Origin: S015-6 sp964479535
Lineage (GTDB): Bacteria; Desulfobacterota; DSWW01
NCBI GenBank assembly: GCA_964479535.1
Contig: CAYZMM010000031.1
Span: forward strand, 5,496-69,495
DNA length: 64,000 nt
Direction of reading: 5' to 3'
In this document: in pieces, positions 32,850 to 41,826 of the stretch
Numbering within the stretch: the first letter of the stretch is position 1
How the letters are laid out: each line of letters starts with the position of its first letter
Made by a program: the position numbers and the translations under genes
The notes under the pieces: model-generated
What the model was told of the DNA's origin: nothing
The model's database searches: none
Seen by the model: only the letters and a program-made list of their open reading frames with translations

Positions 32850-34601
32850 ATGATTGCAGCAGCAAGCGACGCAAACAGTGGGGCGGGTTTGCCCGGGACT
32901 CAGTTGATCAAGGGTGGCAGAGTCCTCATCCTGGACGGAAGGATCCCTCCCCAGGAGGCGATCGTCCTCCGGAACGGCCGCGTGGCGGCGGTCGGCACGG
33001 AACAGGCGATGCAGATGGTGGCGGGCCCGGGTGCGGAGCACCTGGACGTGCGGGGCTGCACGGTCATGCCGGGCCTGGTCGACACCCATCCGCACCTTCT
33101 CCACTTCGGGGTCATCAGCTACCCGCTGGCCGACCTGGCCGACGCGAAGAACCACGAAGACATCGTCGAACGGATCCGGAAGAAGGCGGCCGAAAAGGAG
33201 CCGGGCAAGTGGGTCTTTGCCACGCCCGTGGGCGAGCCGCACTACTTCCTCCGCCGTTCGTACCGTGATCTGGAGGAGGGGGAGCTGCCCGACAGACACG
33301 TACTGGACCGGGCCACCTCGGAGCACCCGGTCATGATTCAGGCCTGGGCCCCGGTTACGCCGAACGTCTGTGCCCTGAACACGGCGGGCCTCGCGGCCCT
33401 CGGCATCACACGGGAAACGCCCGATCGCGTGGACAACGTCTGGATCGAGAAGGACCGCCAGGGACACCCCACCGGAATTCTCCGGGGTTCGGTGACCATC
33501 TACTACTACGCGAACGATCGCTTCATGGACTCTCTTCTCCGGGATCTCCCCATCCTGGACCCGGACGCGGCCTTTGTCGGGACCAAGGCCGCCATGGCGG
33601 AGTACAACCGCATGGGGGTCACGACCGTGTACGAGGGGCACGCCATGAGCCCCCTGGAGATGGAGGTCTACCGGGTGCTCCGCTCCGAGGGGGCCCTCAC
33701 GGTCCGGGTCCTCATGACCCTCGAGTCGGAGGTCTACGGCGTTCCCTGGGCGCAGCCCCTGTCGGACGAGGAGTTCGACAACAACCTTCGGCTGGCTCTC
33801 TCCATGACCGATCTGTCCGACGACCTCTGTCGCACGAACGGCGTGACCGTCTCCCGGGGAGGCCCCTGCTGGCCCGGCTTCATCCGCATGCACGAGCCGT
33901 ATCCCGGGCCCTACGGAGAGCCGACCCGCGGGTTCACCTTCGTCTCGGGCGAGAAGGAAGAGCGGGCCATCGAGTACTGCGCGTGCCACGGACTGCGGCT
34001 CAACTACATCGGCGCCGGATACCGCGACCACGACGAGTTCCTCGACCGGGCGGAGGCGATCCTGGCGCGACACCCGAAAGCGGAGCGCGACTGGATCCTG
34101 CAGCACGTATACTTGATCCGGGAGGAGCAGGCCCGGCGGTACGCGGGCCTCGGGTTCCAGGTCACCACGAGCATGTCCTTCTCCTGGGCGAAGGGGGAGC
34201 TCTTTGCCGAGCGCATGGGAGAGCGCGTCCTCGAGGATCTGATTCCACTCCGGCGGCTCCTCGACGCAGGGCTCACGGTGGGGTGCGGCACGGACTGGGG
34301 CCCGAAGAACATCTTCGAGCACATTCAGCTCGGCCAGACGCACCGCTTCTGCGTGAGCGGCCGACAGAACCTGGGACCGGGCCAACCCGTGTCCAGACGG
34401 GAGTCCCTGCTGATGTGGACCCGCGATGCGGCGCGCGTTCTCGGGTGGGACGGGGTCGGCACCCTGCGCCCGGGCAGCCATGCGGACCTGATCGTGGTGG
34501 ACCGCAACCCCCTGACCTGTGACGTGGACGCACTGCCCGGGACGCAGGTTTTGCGCACCCTCTTCGCAGGTCGCACGGTCTACGATTCAGGTGAACTCTA
34601 G
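32850..34601 (+). CDS. YtcJ-like metal-dependent amidohydrolase
   Basis: A 583-residue amidohydrolase-superfamily enzyme. A small beta-sandwich (LIKGGRVLILDGRIPPQ... and the C-terminal HADLIVVDRNPL) encloses a barrel with the first metal pair in DTHPHLLHF (~78-84) and a late Asp in GCGTDWG (~475). It resembles the YtcJ/N-substituted formamide deformylase group, which hydrolyses amides or related C-N bonds. The start at 32850 follows GGGGGAAAG. It is the central enzyme of the 31-36.2 kb operon; the substrate is unknown. Confidence 0.82.
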   Translation: MIAAASDANSGAGLPGTQLIKGGRVLILDGRIPPQEAIVLRNGRVAAVGTEQAMQMVAGPGAEHLDVRGCTVMPGLVDTHPHLLHFGVISYPLADLADAKNHEDIVERIRKKAAEKEPGKWVFATPVGEPHYFLRRSYRDLEEGELPDRHVLDRATSEHPVMIQAWAPVTPNVCALNTAGLAALGITRETPDRVDNVWIEKDRQGHPTGILRGSVTIYYYANDRFMDSLLRDLPILDPDAAFVGTKAAMAEYNRMGVTTVYEGHAMSPLEMEVYRVLRSEGALTVRVLMTLESEVYGVPWAQPLSDEEFDNNLRLALSMTDLSDDLCRTNGVTVSRGGPCWPGFIRMHEPYPGPYGEPTRGFTFVSGEKEERAIEYCACHGLRLNYIGAGYRDHDEFLDRAEAILARHPKAERDWILQHVYLIREEQARRYAGLGFQVTTSMSFSWAKGELFAERMGERVLEDLIPLRRLLDAGLTVGCGTDWGPKNIFEHIQLGQTHRFCVSGRQNLGPGQPVSRRESLLMWTRDAARVLGWDGVGTLRPGSHADLIVVDRNPLTCDVDALPGTQVLRTLFAGRTVYDSGEL

Positions 34602-34616
34602 GAGAAGAAGGGGCAC

Positions 34617-35411
34617 ATGAGCAGGGGCATTATCGACGAGACAGAGGACTGGCTTCCGATCGGAGGGCTGGAGCCCGGCTTCGACGAGAACAAGCCGCCC
34701 CGGACGGAGGACCTCGCCGGCAATGAGATCACCTTCCTTTTCGAGACCGACCGGGCCATGGTTCGCTATCGGTTCCGCGACGCGCACAGCCTGGCATGGG
34801 AGGCCCTCGAAGGACCGGAAAAAGGGGCCTCCGATGAGGAGACGTACGAGGCGATCCGGGTGGCCCCGGACATCTACTTCGTGGACTACCTGAAGAAGAG
34901 CAGGCCCGGTCAGTCGGTCAACATGGCCCTCGATCTGGGCGCCGGAAGGGCCACGCTGGTTGTCGGCACTCTGGTCGAGGAGCAGGAGGGCATCTACCGG
35001 GTTCGGCAGGAGTTTCTGCACGCCGCGGTCGACCCCTCCTCGCCGTACGACGAAGTCGTCCCCCACGAGCGCTCCACGGACCTGGTCGGGAAGCGGGTCA
35101 AGTACACCTACAGCAGCACCCACGCATACGAGCACGTCTACCTGAACGACCACCGGTACACCTGGCACTGCCTGAGCGGCCCGGAAAAGGGCCTGGCCGA
35201 CACGGAGCACTGCGACTGCTTCAAGATCGCGCCGGACGTCTATCTGTTCACCTGGTGGGAAAGAGTGGTGCCGTGTGAGGCGGTCGTGATGATCCATCTC
35301 AAAGAGATGCGCTCCATCGGCAAGCTCTTCGGCCTGGACACGGATTCCAACGAGATCATCAATTTCACCATGGGCTCCCATGCCGAGCTCCTGAACGTCA
35401 CCACATACTGA
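34617..35411 (+). CDS. MoaF-like double-domain protein
   Basis: A 264-residue soluble protein of two similar lipocalin-like halves. Each has the pattern of MoaF: F-E-T-D-x-A-M-V-R-Y-R-F...APDIYFVDY in the first, and KYTYSSTHAYEHVYLN...APDVYLFTWWE in the second. MoaF was named from a molybdenum-gene cluster, but its function is unproven and the fold is that of small-molecule binding proteins. Here it sits among hydrolase and SDR genes, not cofactor genes, so a catabolic or binding role is more likely. Confidence 0.8.
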   Translation: MSRGIIDETEDWLPIGGLEPGFDENKPPRTEDLAGNEITFLFETDRAMVRYRFRDAHSLAWEALEGPEKGASDEETYEAIRVAPDIYFVDYLKKSRPGQSVNMALDLGAGRATLVVGTLVEEQEGIYRVRQEFLHAAVDPSSPYDEVVPHERSTDLVGKRVKYTYSSTHAYEHVYLNDHRYTWHCLSGPEKGLADTEHCDCFKIAPDVYLFTWWERVVPCEAVVMIHLKEMRSIGKLFGLDTDSNEIINFTMGSHAELLNVTTY

Positions 35412-35431
35412 GGGCAGCGGAGGCAGACGAA

Positions 35432-36244
35432 ATGAAGCTGGAGGGGCGCGTCGCTCTGATCACCGGGGGCGGGACCGGCATCGGTGCCGCCATTGCGAAA
35501 CGTTTCGTGGCCGAGGGGGCCAGGGTGTGTATCACCGGCCGCCGCCTCGAGAAGCTCGAGGAAGTCGTGGACTCCCTTCCCGCAGGATCCGCCGTGGCAT
35601 ACCCGGGCAGCGTCACCGACCCGGGGGAGGCGGAGCGGATGGTCGCGGAAGCACTCCGCCTCACGGGCCGTTTCGACCTGCTGGTCAACAACGCGGGAGT
35701 CAACTCGGTGGGCGCCGTTGCCGACCTGGACCCGGCAGGCTGGCGCGAGACGATCGAGATCAACCTGACCGGGGCCTTCCTCATGATGCGGGCCGCCATT
35801 CCGAAGATGATCGAGGCGGGCGGCGGCTCCATCGTCAACATCGCCTCGGTGGGCGGCATCCGGTGCATTCCGGAGGGCGCCGCCTACTGTGTCTCCAAGG
35901 CAGGCCTCATCATGCTCTCGCGGCAGGTTGCACTCGACTACGGGCCGAAGGGGATCCGGTCGAACGCCGTCTGCCCGGGCTGGGTGCACACGCCCATGAG
36001 CGAAGAGGAGATGGACGAGCTCGCCTCCCAGCTCGGCACCGACCGGAAGGGGGCCTTCGCAAGGGTCGTGGAGGAAGTCCCCCTGCGCCGCGTGGCCACC
36101 CCCGATGAAGTCGCGGGCGCCTGCGTCTATCTCGCGAGCGAGGATTCGTCCTTCACCACCGGGGCCGCCCTGGTGATCGACGGCGGATCGGCCGTCGTGG
36201 ACGTCGGCACCATGGCCTTCCGCAGCGATGCCCACCCGGCGTAA
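35432..36244 (+). CDS. Short-chain dehydrogenase/reductase
   Basis: A 270-residue SDR with TGGGTGIGAAIA (~12-23), NNAGVNS (~87) and the catalytic Ser-Tyr-Lys in IASVGGIRCIPEGAAYCVSK (Y~151, K~155). The C-terminal GAALVIDGG is typical of classical SDRs. It ends the operon that begins with the APH-like kinase and would oxidise or reduce a hydroxyl/keto group of the same substrate. Confidence 0.87.
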   Translation: MKLEGRVALITGGGTGIGAAIAKRFVAEGARVCITGRRLEKLEEVVDSLPAGSAVAYPGSVTDPGEAERMVAEALRLTGRFDLLVNNAGVNSVGAVADLDPAGWRETIEINLTGAFLMMRAAIPKMIEAGGGSIVNIASVGGIRCIPEGAAYCVSKAGLIMLSRQVALDYGPKGIRSNAVCPGWVHTPMSEEEMDELASQLGTDRKGAFARVVEEVPLRRVATPDEVAGACVYLASEDSSFTTGAALVIDGGSAVVDVGTMAFRSDAHPA

Positions 36245-36309
36245 TCCCGCCGATCTTTCTGTCTCCGATCTCGCGAAGAAACGAATAGACGGCACAGGAG
36301 GTAGACACC

Positions 36310-37131
36310 ATGAACTTGCTACTCTGCTATTTCTCGGCGACCGGCAACACGGCCAAGATGGCCGGGGTCATCGGCGAGACCTTCAGAGAGATGGGGATGA
36401 AGGTGGAGGAAAAAGACATCACCCCTTTATCGGAACACTCGAAGCCGATCGACTTGGAACCGTACCAGGCATTCGTAATCGGTGCGCCCATCTACTCGTG
36501 GCGTGCTCCAAGGGTTGTCAGGGAGTGGCTGCGCACCCTGGACGGCAAGGGGAAGAAGTGCTCCATGTTCTTTACCTACGGAGGCTTCCAGGTGCACCCG
36601 ACCCATCATTCCACCAAGCAGATACTCGAAGAACAGGGCTTCGTCGTCGTGTCATCGGCAGAGTTCCTTGGCGCTCACACGTTCAACCTGGGCGGCTGGC
36701 GGGCCGTGCCGGATCGTCCCGACGCGTCCGACTACGAAGTGGCAAAGGGCTATGTCAGGAAGACGTACGCGCGGTTCACCGGCGAAGACCCGGGGACGCT
36801 GGGCGAGATGGAGAAGACCGCCCATACGGAAGAAAATCTCGATTCCATCGAGAGCTTTCGCTTCACCATCCTTACGCAACTTCCAACGCGACAGGGCGAA
36901 ACGTGCAGCATGTGCATGATCTGCGAGGAATCCTGCCCCACCGGGGCCATGAGTGCCGAGACCGGGGAAGCGCAACAGGGAAAATGTATTGCCTGCCTCG
37001 CCTGCGTGGCCAAGTGCCCGGAGGAAGCCCTGAAGATCAACGATATGACACAGATCTGGGCCTCCAAGCTGGAGATGGAAAAGGTCACCGAAGACAGCAT
37101 CAAGAGCAAGAAGAGCAGGATCTATCTGTGA
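36310..37131 (+). CDS. EFR1-type flavodoxin-ferredoxin fusion
   Basis: A 273-residue two-part electron carrier. The N-terminal flavodoxin-like domain has the FMN phosphate loop FSATGNTA (~8-15). The C-terminal part has two 4Fe-4S motifs, CSMCMICEESCP (~199) and CIACLACVAKCP (~225). It resembles the EFR1 family of anaerobes, thought to move electrons between ferredoxin, flavin and membrane carriers. The start follows AGGAGG, 7 bases upstream. It stands alone between the SDR operon and a convergent histidine kinase. Confidence 0.88.
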   Translation: MNLLLCYFSATGNTAKMAGVIGETFREMGMKVEEKDITPLSEHSKPIDLEPYQAFVIGAPIYSWRAPRVVREWLRTLDGKGKKCSMFFTYGGFQVHPTHHSTKQILEEQGFVVVSSAEFLGAHTFNLGGWRAVPDRPDASDYEVAKGYVRKTYARFTGEDPGTLGEMEKTAHTEENLDSIESFRFTILTQLPTRQGETCSMCMICEESCPTGAMSAETGEAQQGKCIACLACVAKCPEEALKINDMTQIWASKLEMEKVTEDSIKSKKSRIYL

Positions 37132-37245
37132 AATGCACCTCAATTCACTTTCTGAAGCCGCTCCTCCGGCCAGGCCATGATTTCTTCGTTTAGCTTATGG
37201 GAGGGTCATGCCAGACTGCTGCTGTCACCGACGCATGTGTGGCCT

Positions 37246-38304
37246 TCACCCGACTGGCAACAGGATCCGCGTCGTCATACCCTGGCTGGGGTTGTCAAAC
37301 ATCTCCAGGCGACCGCCATGGGCCTCTACGATCTTCCTGGCGATCGGCAACCCGAGGCCGGTTCCCTTGTTCTTGGTGGTGAAGAAGGGCCGAAAGATCG
37401 CTTGACGCCTCTCGGGGGGGATCCCCTCCCCCATGTCGACCACGTCCAACAGAAGGTCCGATCCATTCTGAGAAGTCCTTACGCTGATGACGCTGCCCGC
37501 TGGTGAGGCCTCGATTGCGTTCCTGGTGAGGTTGATCAGGACCTGCACCATTCGGCCGCGGTCTACCCATATTTCGGGAAGGCGTGAGGAAAACCGGCTC
37601 TCGAGCCGCACGTCAGAGTCGGCCGGCCCTTTTCGTATCAGGTTTAGGCTCTCCTCCACGAGCCGATTGAAATCCGTCGACTCCCTCGCCAATTCAAGGG
37701 GGCGGGTGAAGTCGAGCATGTTGTCGGTTAGGGCCTCCAGGCGGCGGGTCTCCCGCATGACGATCTCAAGCTTATCGCGGGCAGGATCCTTCTCGGGCAA
37801 GACCTTGAGCACCAGGTTCACGAACCCGCCGATTGCGGTCAAAGGAGAGCGCATATCGTGGGCGGCAGCCGACACGGCCGTTCCCATGGCGACAAGGGTC
37901 TGGGCCTCCTGGAGACGCTCCCGTGAGCGCTTCTCGCGTTCCCGGAACACACCCAGACCGACGGCGACGGCGTTCAGAAGCAGCACCTCGAGCAGGTTGT
38001 CCAGGCTGTACAGCGGCGTATCGCTCCACGTGGCCCAGGTGAACGGGAGGAGGAACGCAGTGATGCCCAGGGACGTGGCCAGCGCTCCGCGCATCCCGAA
38101 CCACAACCCCGAGAGGAGGAGTGGTATGAAATAGAGCTCTCCGTAAAACACGCGGTAGTAGTGGAGTCCTTCGTGTGTGACGAGGTGTACGACACTCACC
38201 GCGATCACGGCGATGGCGATGCTCAGGGCCTTGATGGTTGACACTCTTTGCTCATTCACTCTCTCTATCTCAGTGAGCGTTGCCGTGCAGTCCGGTTGAG
38301 ACAT
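37246..38304 (-). CDS. Membrane-bound sensor histidine kinase
   Basis: A 352-residue kinase. Three or four N-terminal membrane helices (about residues 25-125) form an MASE-like sensor without a large external domain. A short coiled coil leads to the phosphoacceptor H in AAHDMRSPL (~149). The ATP-binding domain has NLTRNAIEA (~258), DMGEGIP (~290) and TTKNKGTGLGLPIA (~308). No receiver domain or response-regulator gene is adjacent, so its partner is unknown. Confidence 0.87.
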   Translation of the reverse strand: MSQPDCTATLTEIERVNEQRVSTIKALSIAIAVIAVSVVHLVTHEGLHYYRVFYGELYFIPLLLSGLWFGMRGALATSLGITAFLLPFTWATWSDTPLYSLDNLLEVLLLNAVAVGLGVFREREKRSRERLQEAQTLVAMGTAVSAAAHDMRSPLTAIGGFVNLVLKVLPEKDPARDKLEIVMRETRRLEALTDNMLDFTRPLELARESTDFNRLVEESLNLIRKGPADSDVRLESRFSSRLPEIWVDRGRMVQVLINLTRNAIEASPAGSVISVRTSQNGSDLLLDVVDMGEGIPPERRQAIFRPFFTTKNKGTGLGLPIARKIVEAHGGRLEMFDNPSQGMTTRILLPVG

Positions 38305-38327
38305 CCTTCTATTCTGAAGCTGTCCTT

Positions 38328-38534
38328 TTACCGTTTACCGGAATTTCTTTTCACCCAATGGTATTCACAGAACAATGAGAACGGAACGGGTGCTGGTGGT
38401 TCTCGTTTCGAATCCCCAACATGATCCTTGACATGAGGGGATCGGATGCAAGTGCCCAGGTTCCTTGTTCTGCTGATTTCCAAAGGCCTCCAATACACGC
38501 AAGTGACACACGGCTTTATTGTTTCTCTTCGCAT
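38328..38534 (-). CDS. Small Cys-rich hypothetical protein
   Basis: A 68-residue protein with four cysteines in the pattern C-V-T-C-V-Y-W, G-T-C and F-C-E-Y-H-W, plausibly a small zinc-binding domain. The start follows AGAGGGAG at a spacing of about 7. It lies just upstream of the histidine kinase on the same strand and may share its transcript. No family is recognised. Confidence 0.5.
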   Translation of the reverse strand: MRRETIKPCVTCVYWRPLEISRTRNLGTCIRSPHVKDHVGDSKREPPAPVPFSLFCEYHWVKRNSGKR

Positions 38535-38751
38535 TGTTGTTCTCCCTCTTCATACTTGTTCTTCGCATTGTTGTTCTTCCTCAGACCTGGAAGAATCGCA
38601 AAAGGGAACGTCCAAATGACACCCAGCACAAGGGGAACTCGTCCTCCCCCCTTGGCTGCCGACAAAATCAGCAGGTGAGAAGGACGGGAAATGCAGCTGT
38701 CCTTGAAGAAAAGAAATGGTTGACGTCGGTCGGACCAGATCCAGGAGGAAT

Positions 38752-39096
38752 TCAGAGGGTGGCGATGGGTGGGCGATCAATCTCGGCAGCACAGCCCTCA
38801 GCGAGCGGTGTGCGAGCAGCAGCGAGTATGCGGCGCTGCTGCGTCAACGCGGTACCGGCTGGACCCGGCACTAGAAACAAGGACTCGCCAGACGAGTGCT
38901 CGTTCCAAGAAGCCCCCTCGCCGGCGGTATCTGTCTGCAACATGGAGGCAGTCACCCAGAAAGCCTCAACACACCGAAGGGCTCCTGAGGGTGCCTCCGT
39001 GAAGAAAACGTGCCCTGCGGTCTGTAAACTCATGCTTAGGCAGGCCGCGACGGCCAGGAAAACAAGATACGGCTGCCTAAGAGAACGGTTGTTCAT
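38752..39096 (-). CDS. Possible small exported protein
   Basis: A 114-residue reading frame with a signal-peptide-like start (MNNRSLRQPYLVFLAVAACL, cleavage near SLQTAGH) and a ribosome site CTGGAG 8 bases upstream. The remainder is low in recognisable features. A longer open frame lies on the opposite strand here but has no signal or family traits. I regard this as a plausible but unproven gene. Confidence 0.35.
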   Translation of the reverse strand: MNNRSLRQPYLVFLAVAACLSMSLQTAGHVFFTEAPSGALRCVEAFWVTASMLQTDTAGEGASWNEHSSGESLFLVPGPAGTALTQQRRILAAARTPLAEGCAAEIDRPPIATL

Positions 39097-39283
39097 TGCG
39101 GTACTCCAGAAGTTACCTTCACCCTTTCTTAAGTTAAGTATACAAGATCGGCAGCGTAAATAAAGCACAATTTTGGAAAACTACCGCTTTGCATGCGTTA
39201 TAGAGTATGTAAAGAACATCCGGGGATTCCCATGTTCCACTCGTACATGTTCTCACCCTCCTCGCTGCGTGTGTCTTTCCCGG

Positions 39284-39313
39284 TTGACGCGGACTTGTGT
39301 CCATCGTTATACT
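39284..39313 (+). promoter_or_regulatory. Predicted promoter of the GMC-like oxidoreductase gene
   Basis: TTGACG at 39284-39289, 18 bases and TATACT at 39308-39313. The surrounding bases resemble those of the promoter at 48103-48132: both have CCGGTTGAC, then an ACTT and CATCG before the -10. Confidence 0.55.
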
Positions 39314-39398
39314 CTCAGGGACGATGGAACTGCTCGAGACCCTTTCATCGAGAACATCCCCGCGCGCGCTCTGCATCGGATCCTGAAGGAGTCGCCCC

Positions 39399-40745
39399 AT
39401 GGCCCACAAGCCCCTCTCCACTCTCCAGGCGGACATCGTGATTGCCGGCTCCGGACCGGGCGGGGCCACCGTCGCCCGTGAGATGAGCCGGAAGGGAAAG
39501 AAGGTCATCCTGTGTGAGGCGGGAACGTATCACAAGTGGTTCGGCTACACCGCCTCCACCATGAACATCCTGGAAGCGAAGGGAATGACCTTTTCCCGGG
39601 AAGGCAACTGGGTCATCTCCGCCAAGACCGCAGGGGGAGGCTCGGTGGTCTACGGCGGCCTTGCCTTCAAGCCGCCCCTGTGGCTCCAGGAGAAATACGG
39701 AATCGATCTCCGAGCGGAGGTGGACGAGGTCTACGAGGAAGTGCCGGTCCGGCCCCTGCCCGACACGCACATCGGCGCCGGGGCCCGGAAGATCATGCAA
39801 TCCGCCCGGCATCTGGGCCTCGACTGGCAGCCGAACGACCGGTTCATTCGCCCGGACAGGTGCAAGCCGGACTGCGGCCGCTGCATGCACGGCTGCAGGG
39901 AGGGGGCGAAATGGACGGCCCGGGAATACCTGGAGGAGGCCGTGCAGAACGGCGCCCGCCTTCTCCTCCGGACCAAGGTGGAGCGGGTGCTGACCGAGGG
40001 AGGTCGCGCCGTGGGTGTCCGTGCAAGGGGTAAGGACGGATGGCTCGACATCCTCGCAGACACGGTCATCGTGGCGGGAGGCGGCCTCGGAACTCCGCCC
40101 ATCCTGCAGCGGTCCGGACTCCATGACGCGGGACAGGGTTTCGTGGTCGACTTCGGCCGGTTCGTTGTGGGCGCCTGCAGGTCGCACCCGGCCCGGTACG
40201 AGGTTCCCGCAGCCACCGGCGTGAACCTGGAGGAAGACGGGATCATCCTCGTGGACGCGACGCCGAAGCCCCTTCTGTACGCAGCCATGCTGGGCCTGTC
40301 CGGTGCCGGCGGACTCCTCGCCCTGCCGAAGGTCCTGCGGACGAAGAAGACGATAGGCATCCTGATGATGACCCGGGACGATCTGGAGGGCAGGGTCAAC
40401 CTGGACCGGTCCTTCTCCAAGCCGATCGACCCGGGCTGCTGGTCCAAGCTGAACAAGGGGACCGCGCTCGCGGAAGAAATCCTCAAGGGCGCGGGGGTCA
40501 GGCGCGAGGACATCGTCACCACCACCGCCTTTGCGGCACACCAGATCGGTTCGGTTCGCATCGGGGATCTGCTGGACAGGAATTGCCAGACCCCTATCGA
40601 AGGTTGTTACTGCATGGATGCGAGCGTCATCCCGGAGGAATGGGGCCTGCCCCCGATGGTGACCATCCTGGCACTGGCGAAACGGCTGGCAAAACACCTC
40701 ACCGCAACCGCGGAAACCAAGGCCGCCGTACAGGAAGTAGCGTAG
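39399..40745 (+). CDS. GMC-like FAD-dependent oxidoreductase with Cys cluster
   Basis: A 448-residue flavoprotein. The FAD dinucleotide fold IAGSGPGGATVAREMSRKG lies near 15-33, and a GMC-type C-terminus, CYCMDASVIPEEWGLPPMV, near 402-420. A block of four Cys in RCKPDCGRCMHGCREG (~155-170) is unusual for GMC oxidases and could hold an iron-sulfur cluster, as in some anaerobic alcohol dehydrogenases of this group. It probably oxidises an alcohol or sterol-like substrate with an electron carrier other than oxygen. It stands alone behind a clear promoter. Confidence 0.75.
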   Translation: MAHKPLSTLQADIVIAGSGPGGATVAREMSRKGKKVILCEAGTYHKWFGYTASTMNILEAKGMTFSREGNWVISAKTAGGGSVVYGGLAFKPPLWLQEKYGIDLRAEVDEVYEEVPVRPLPDTHIGAGARKIMQSARHLGLDWQPNDRFIRPDRCKPDCGRCMHGCREGAKWTAREYLEEAVQNGARLLLRTKVERVLTEGGRAVGVRARGKDGWLDILADTVIVAGGGLGTPPILQRSGLHDAGQGFVVDFGRFVVGACRSHPARYEVPAATGVNLEEDGIILVDATPKPLLYAAMLGLSGAGGLLALPKVLRTKKTIGILMMTRDDLEGRVNLDRSFSKPIDPGCWSKLNKGTALAEEILKGAGVRREDIVTTTAFAAHQIGSVRIGDLLDRNCQTPIEGCYCMDASVIPEEWGLPPMVTILALAKRLAKHLTATAETKAAVQEVA

Positions 40746-41125
40746 GCGGCAGGCGATCATGGGTTTCCCTGAAATTCACGACCCAGATTGCACCGTCCAA
40801 GTCGAACTTCTCGTGATTGGCGGTAGCGAAGTGGAGCGCCACGCAGGGCGAACAGGTCCAGTCCCGCAACCGCCTGCCTCGGCAGGCCGTGATGTTGGGC
40901 GATGGCAATTATCTTACGGTAAAATGTGCTGGAGCGAAGGGAAGTCCATAGCATAGCAACCCATGGAAATCGACCCAGGCGATGACAGACGTGTTCCGTC
41001 TGCCAAATATGAAATGGAAAGAGGAGAAGTCCTAGAATCGATACGCGGGCTATCGACCTTCCACAGGTCGGCCGCTGACGAATATGTCGTGTGTGAATCT
41101 GAAATTCTCGAGAGCGGGTTTTCTT

Positions 41126-41379
41126 TAATCTCTCATGAGGCATTTGTCGGTGGGAGAGCTTCAGACCAGGGGACCTATTTGTGCGTAGAACATTCAATGC
41201 GGAAAGTCGGCTTCCAGTTCAATATCTCAAGCAATATTTGTCGGTGGAAGATCCTTGAGCGTGGCTGACACTTTGTGCGGTGTATACGAAATGCCTTGGG
41301 CCAGTTTTGTTTCAATATCTCTGCCGAAATTCGTCGGTGGCAGGGCTTTGACTCCTGGTCCCTATTTGTGCGGTTAGCG
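41126..41379. repeat. Three imperfect direct repeats of about 93 bp
   Basis: The string T[T/C]GTCGGTGG recurs at 41144, 41238 and 41331, and TTTGTGCG follows about 35 bases after each. In every unit the GTCGGTGG is enclosed by inverted arms that differ in sequence: CTCTC/GAGAG (41130-41134, 41154-41158), CTCAAG/CTTGAG (41226-41231, 41254-41259) and CTCTGCC/GGCAGGG (41319-41325, 41339-41345). Confidence 0.65.
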
Positions 41380-41434
41380 CAGAAGATTTAACTTATGAAC
41401 CTTTTCCCGCTGTCCAGTCAATGGGGTCCGCCTC
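41373..41434. repeat. 61-62 bp direct repeat, left copy
   Basis: Contains AGAAGATTTAACTTATGAAC and then CCAGTCAATG. It is about 87% identical to 42295-42355, in the same orientation, with one single-base gap. It begins at the end of the third 93-base repeat and ends 10 bases from the stop of the zinc-ribbon gene. Confidence 0.8.
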
Positions 41435-41444
41435 CTATCTTGAT

Positions 41445-41720
41445 TTATGGATATTCTGATGACTGCCAGCCTTGTCCAGTCACGCCGCTATCTAAATAAC
41501 CGAGCTTTCTGGCAGCAGAACTTTCGTCCAGGTAGACACAACCACAATAGTTGCATCTGTAAACCTGACTTGAAGACGGTTTGATTTCCTGTTGGGCTGC
41601 CTCTGACAACCTTGCCAATTGGGCGTCAGTTAATCTGTGTTGTCGAGTCGAGTGTCCCCCAGAGCATCTATCTGGACATCTTCCCACTGTTATCTCCTGA
41701 TTCCCATGTTCTCTTTTCAA
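41445..41720 (-). CDS. Small zinc-ribbon protein
   Basis: A 91-residue protein with a conserved-looking C-terminal block QVYRCNYCGCVYL, followed by AARKLGYLDSGVTGQGW. One Cys pair (C-x2-C-x-C) and upstream Cys/His residues (GRCPDRCSGGHSTRQH) suggest a single zinc site. Similar short proteins occur in integrons and mobile regions of Proteobacteria. It lies between the direct repeats together with a lipoprotein gene on the same strand. The function is unknown. Confidence 0.6.
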   Translation of the reverse strand: MKREHGNQEITVGRCPDRCSGGHSTRQHRLTDAQLARLSEAAQQEIKPSSSQVYRCNYCGCVYLDESSAARKLGYLDSGVTGQGWQSSEYP

Positions 41721-41826
41721 GGTATACAGCTGCCAACAATTTTATCACAGAGGTGAATGGCAGGACAAGGGGATTGGTTGCAGAAGACAGGCCAAAAAGG
41801 CAGGAAAATAACATGGGTATCGAAAA

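Larger units (their letters stand above)
40746..41444. other. Gene-poor segment with structured repeats
   Basis: No gene is supported here. Short open frames on both strands lack ribosome sites and family traits. A minus-strand frame at 40757-41197 is possibly a decayed coding fragment but matches nothing I know. The right half holds the 93-base repeats (41126-41379) and one copy of the 61-62 base direct repeat. Confidence 0.5.

Noticed and set aside
38400..38440. tRNA-like TTTCGAATCCCC string
   Set aside because: No cloverleaf could be drawn around it; chance match.
38519..39163. 214-codon plus-strand frame
   Set aside because: Low-quality composition (runs of Ser/Pro/Arg), no ribosome site and no recognisable domain; the small minus-strand frame with a signal peptide is more plausible.
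40757..41197. Minus-strand frame of 146 codons with some protein-like segments
   Set aside because: No family recognised, no ribosome site, and its left part overlaps only intergenic-looking sequence; at most a decayed fragment.
41126..41379. Possible CRISPR array
   Set aside because: Only three units, repeats imperfect and about 93 bases apart with no uniform spacers and no cas genes nearby.
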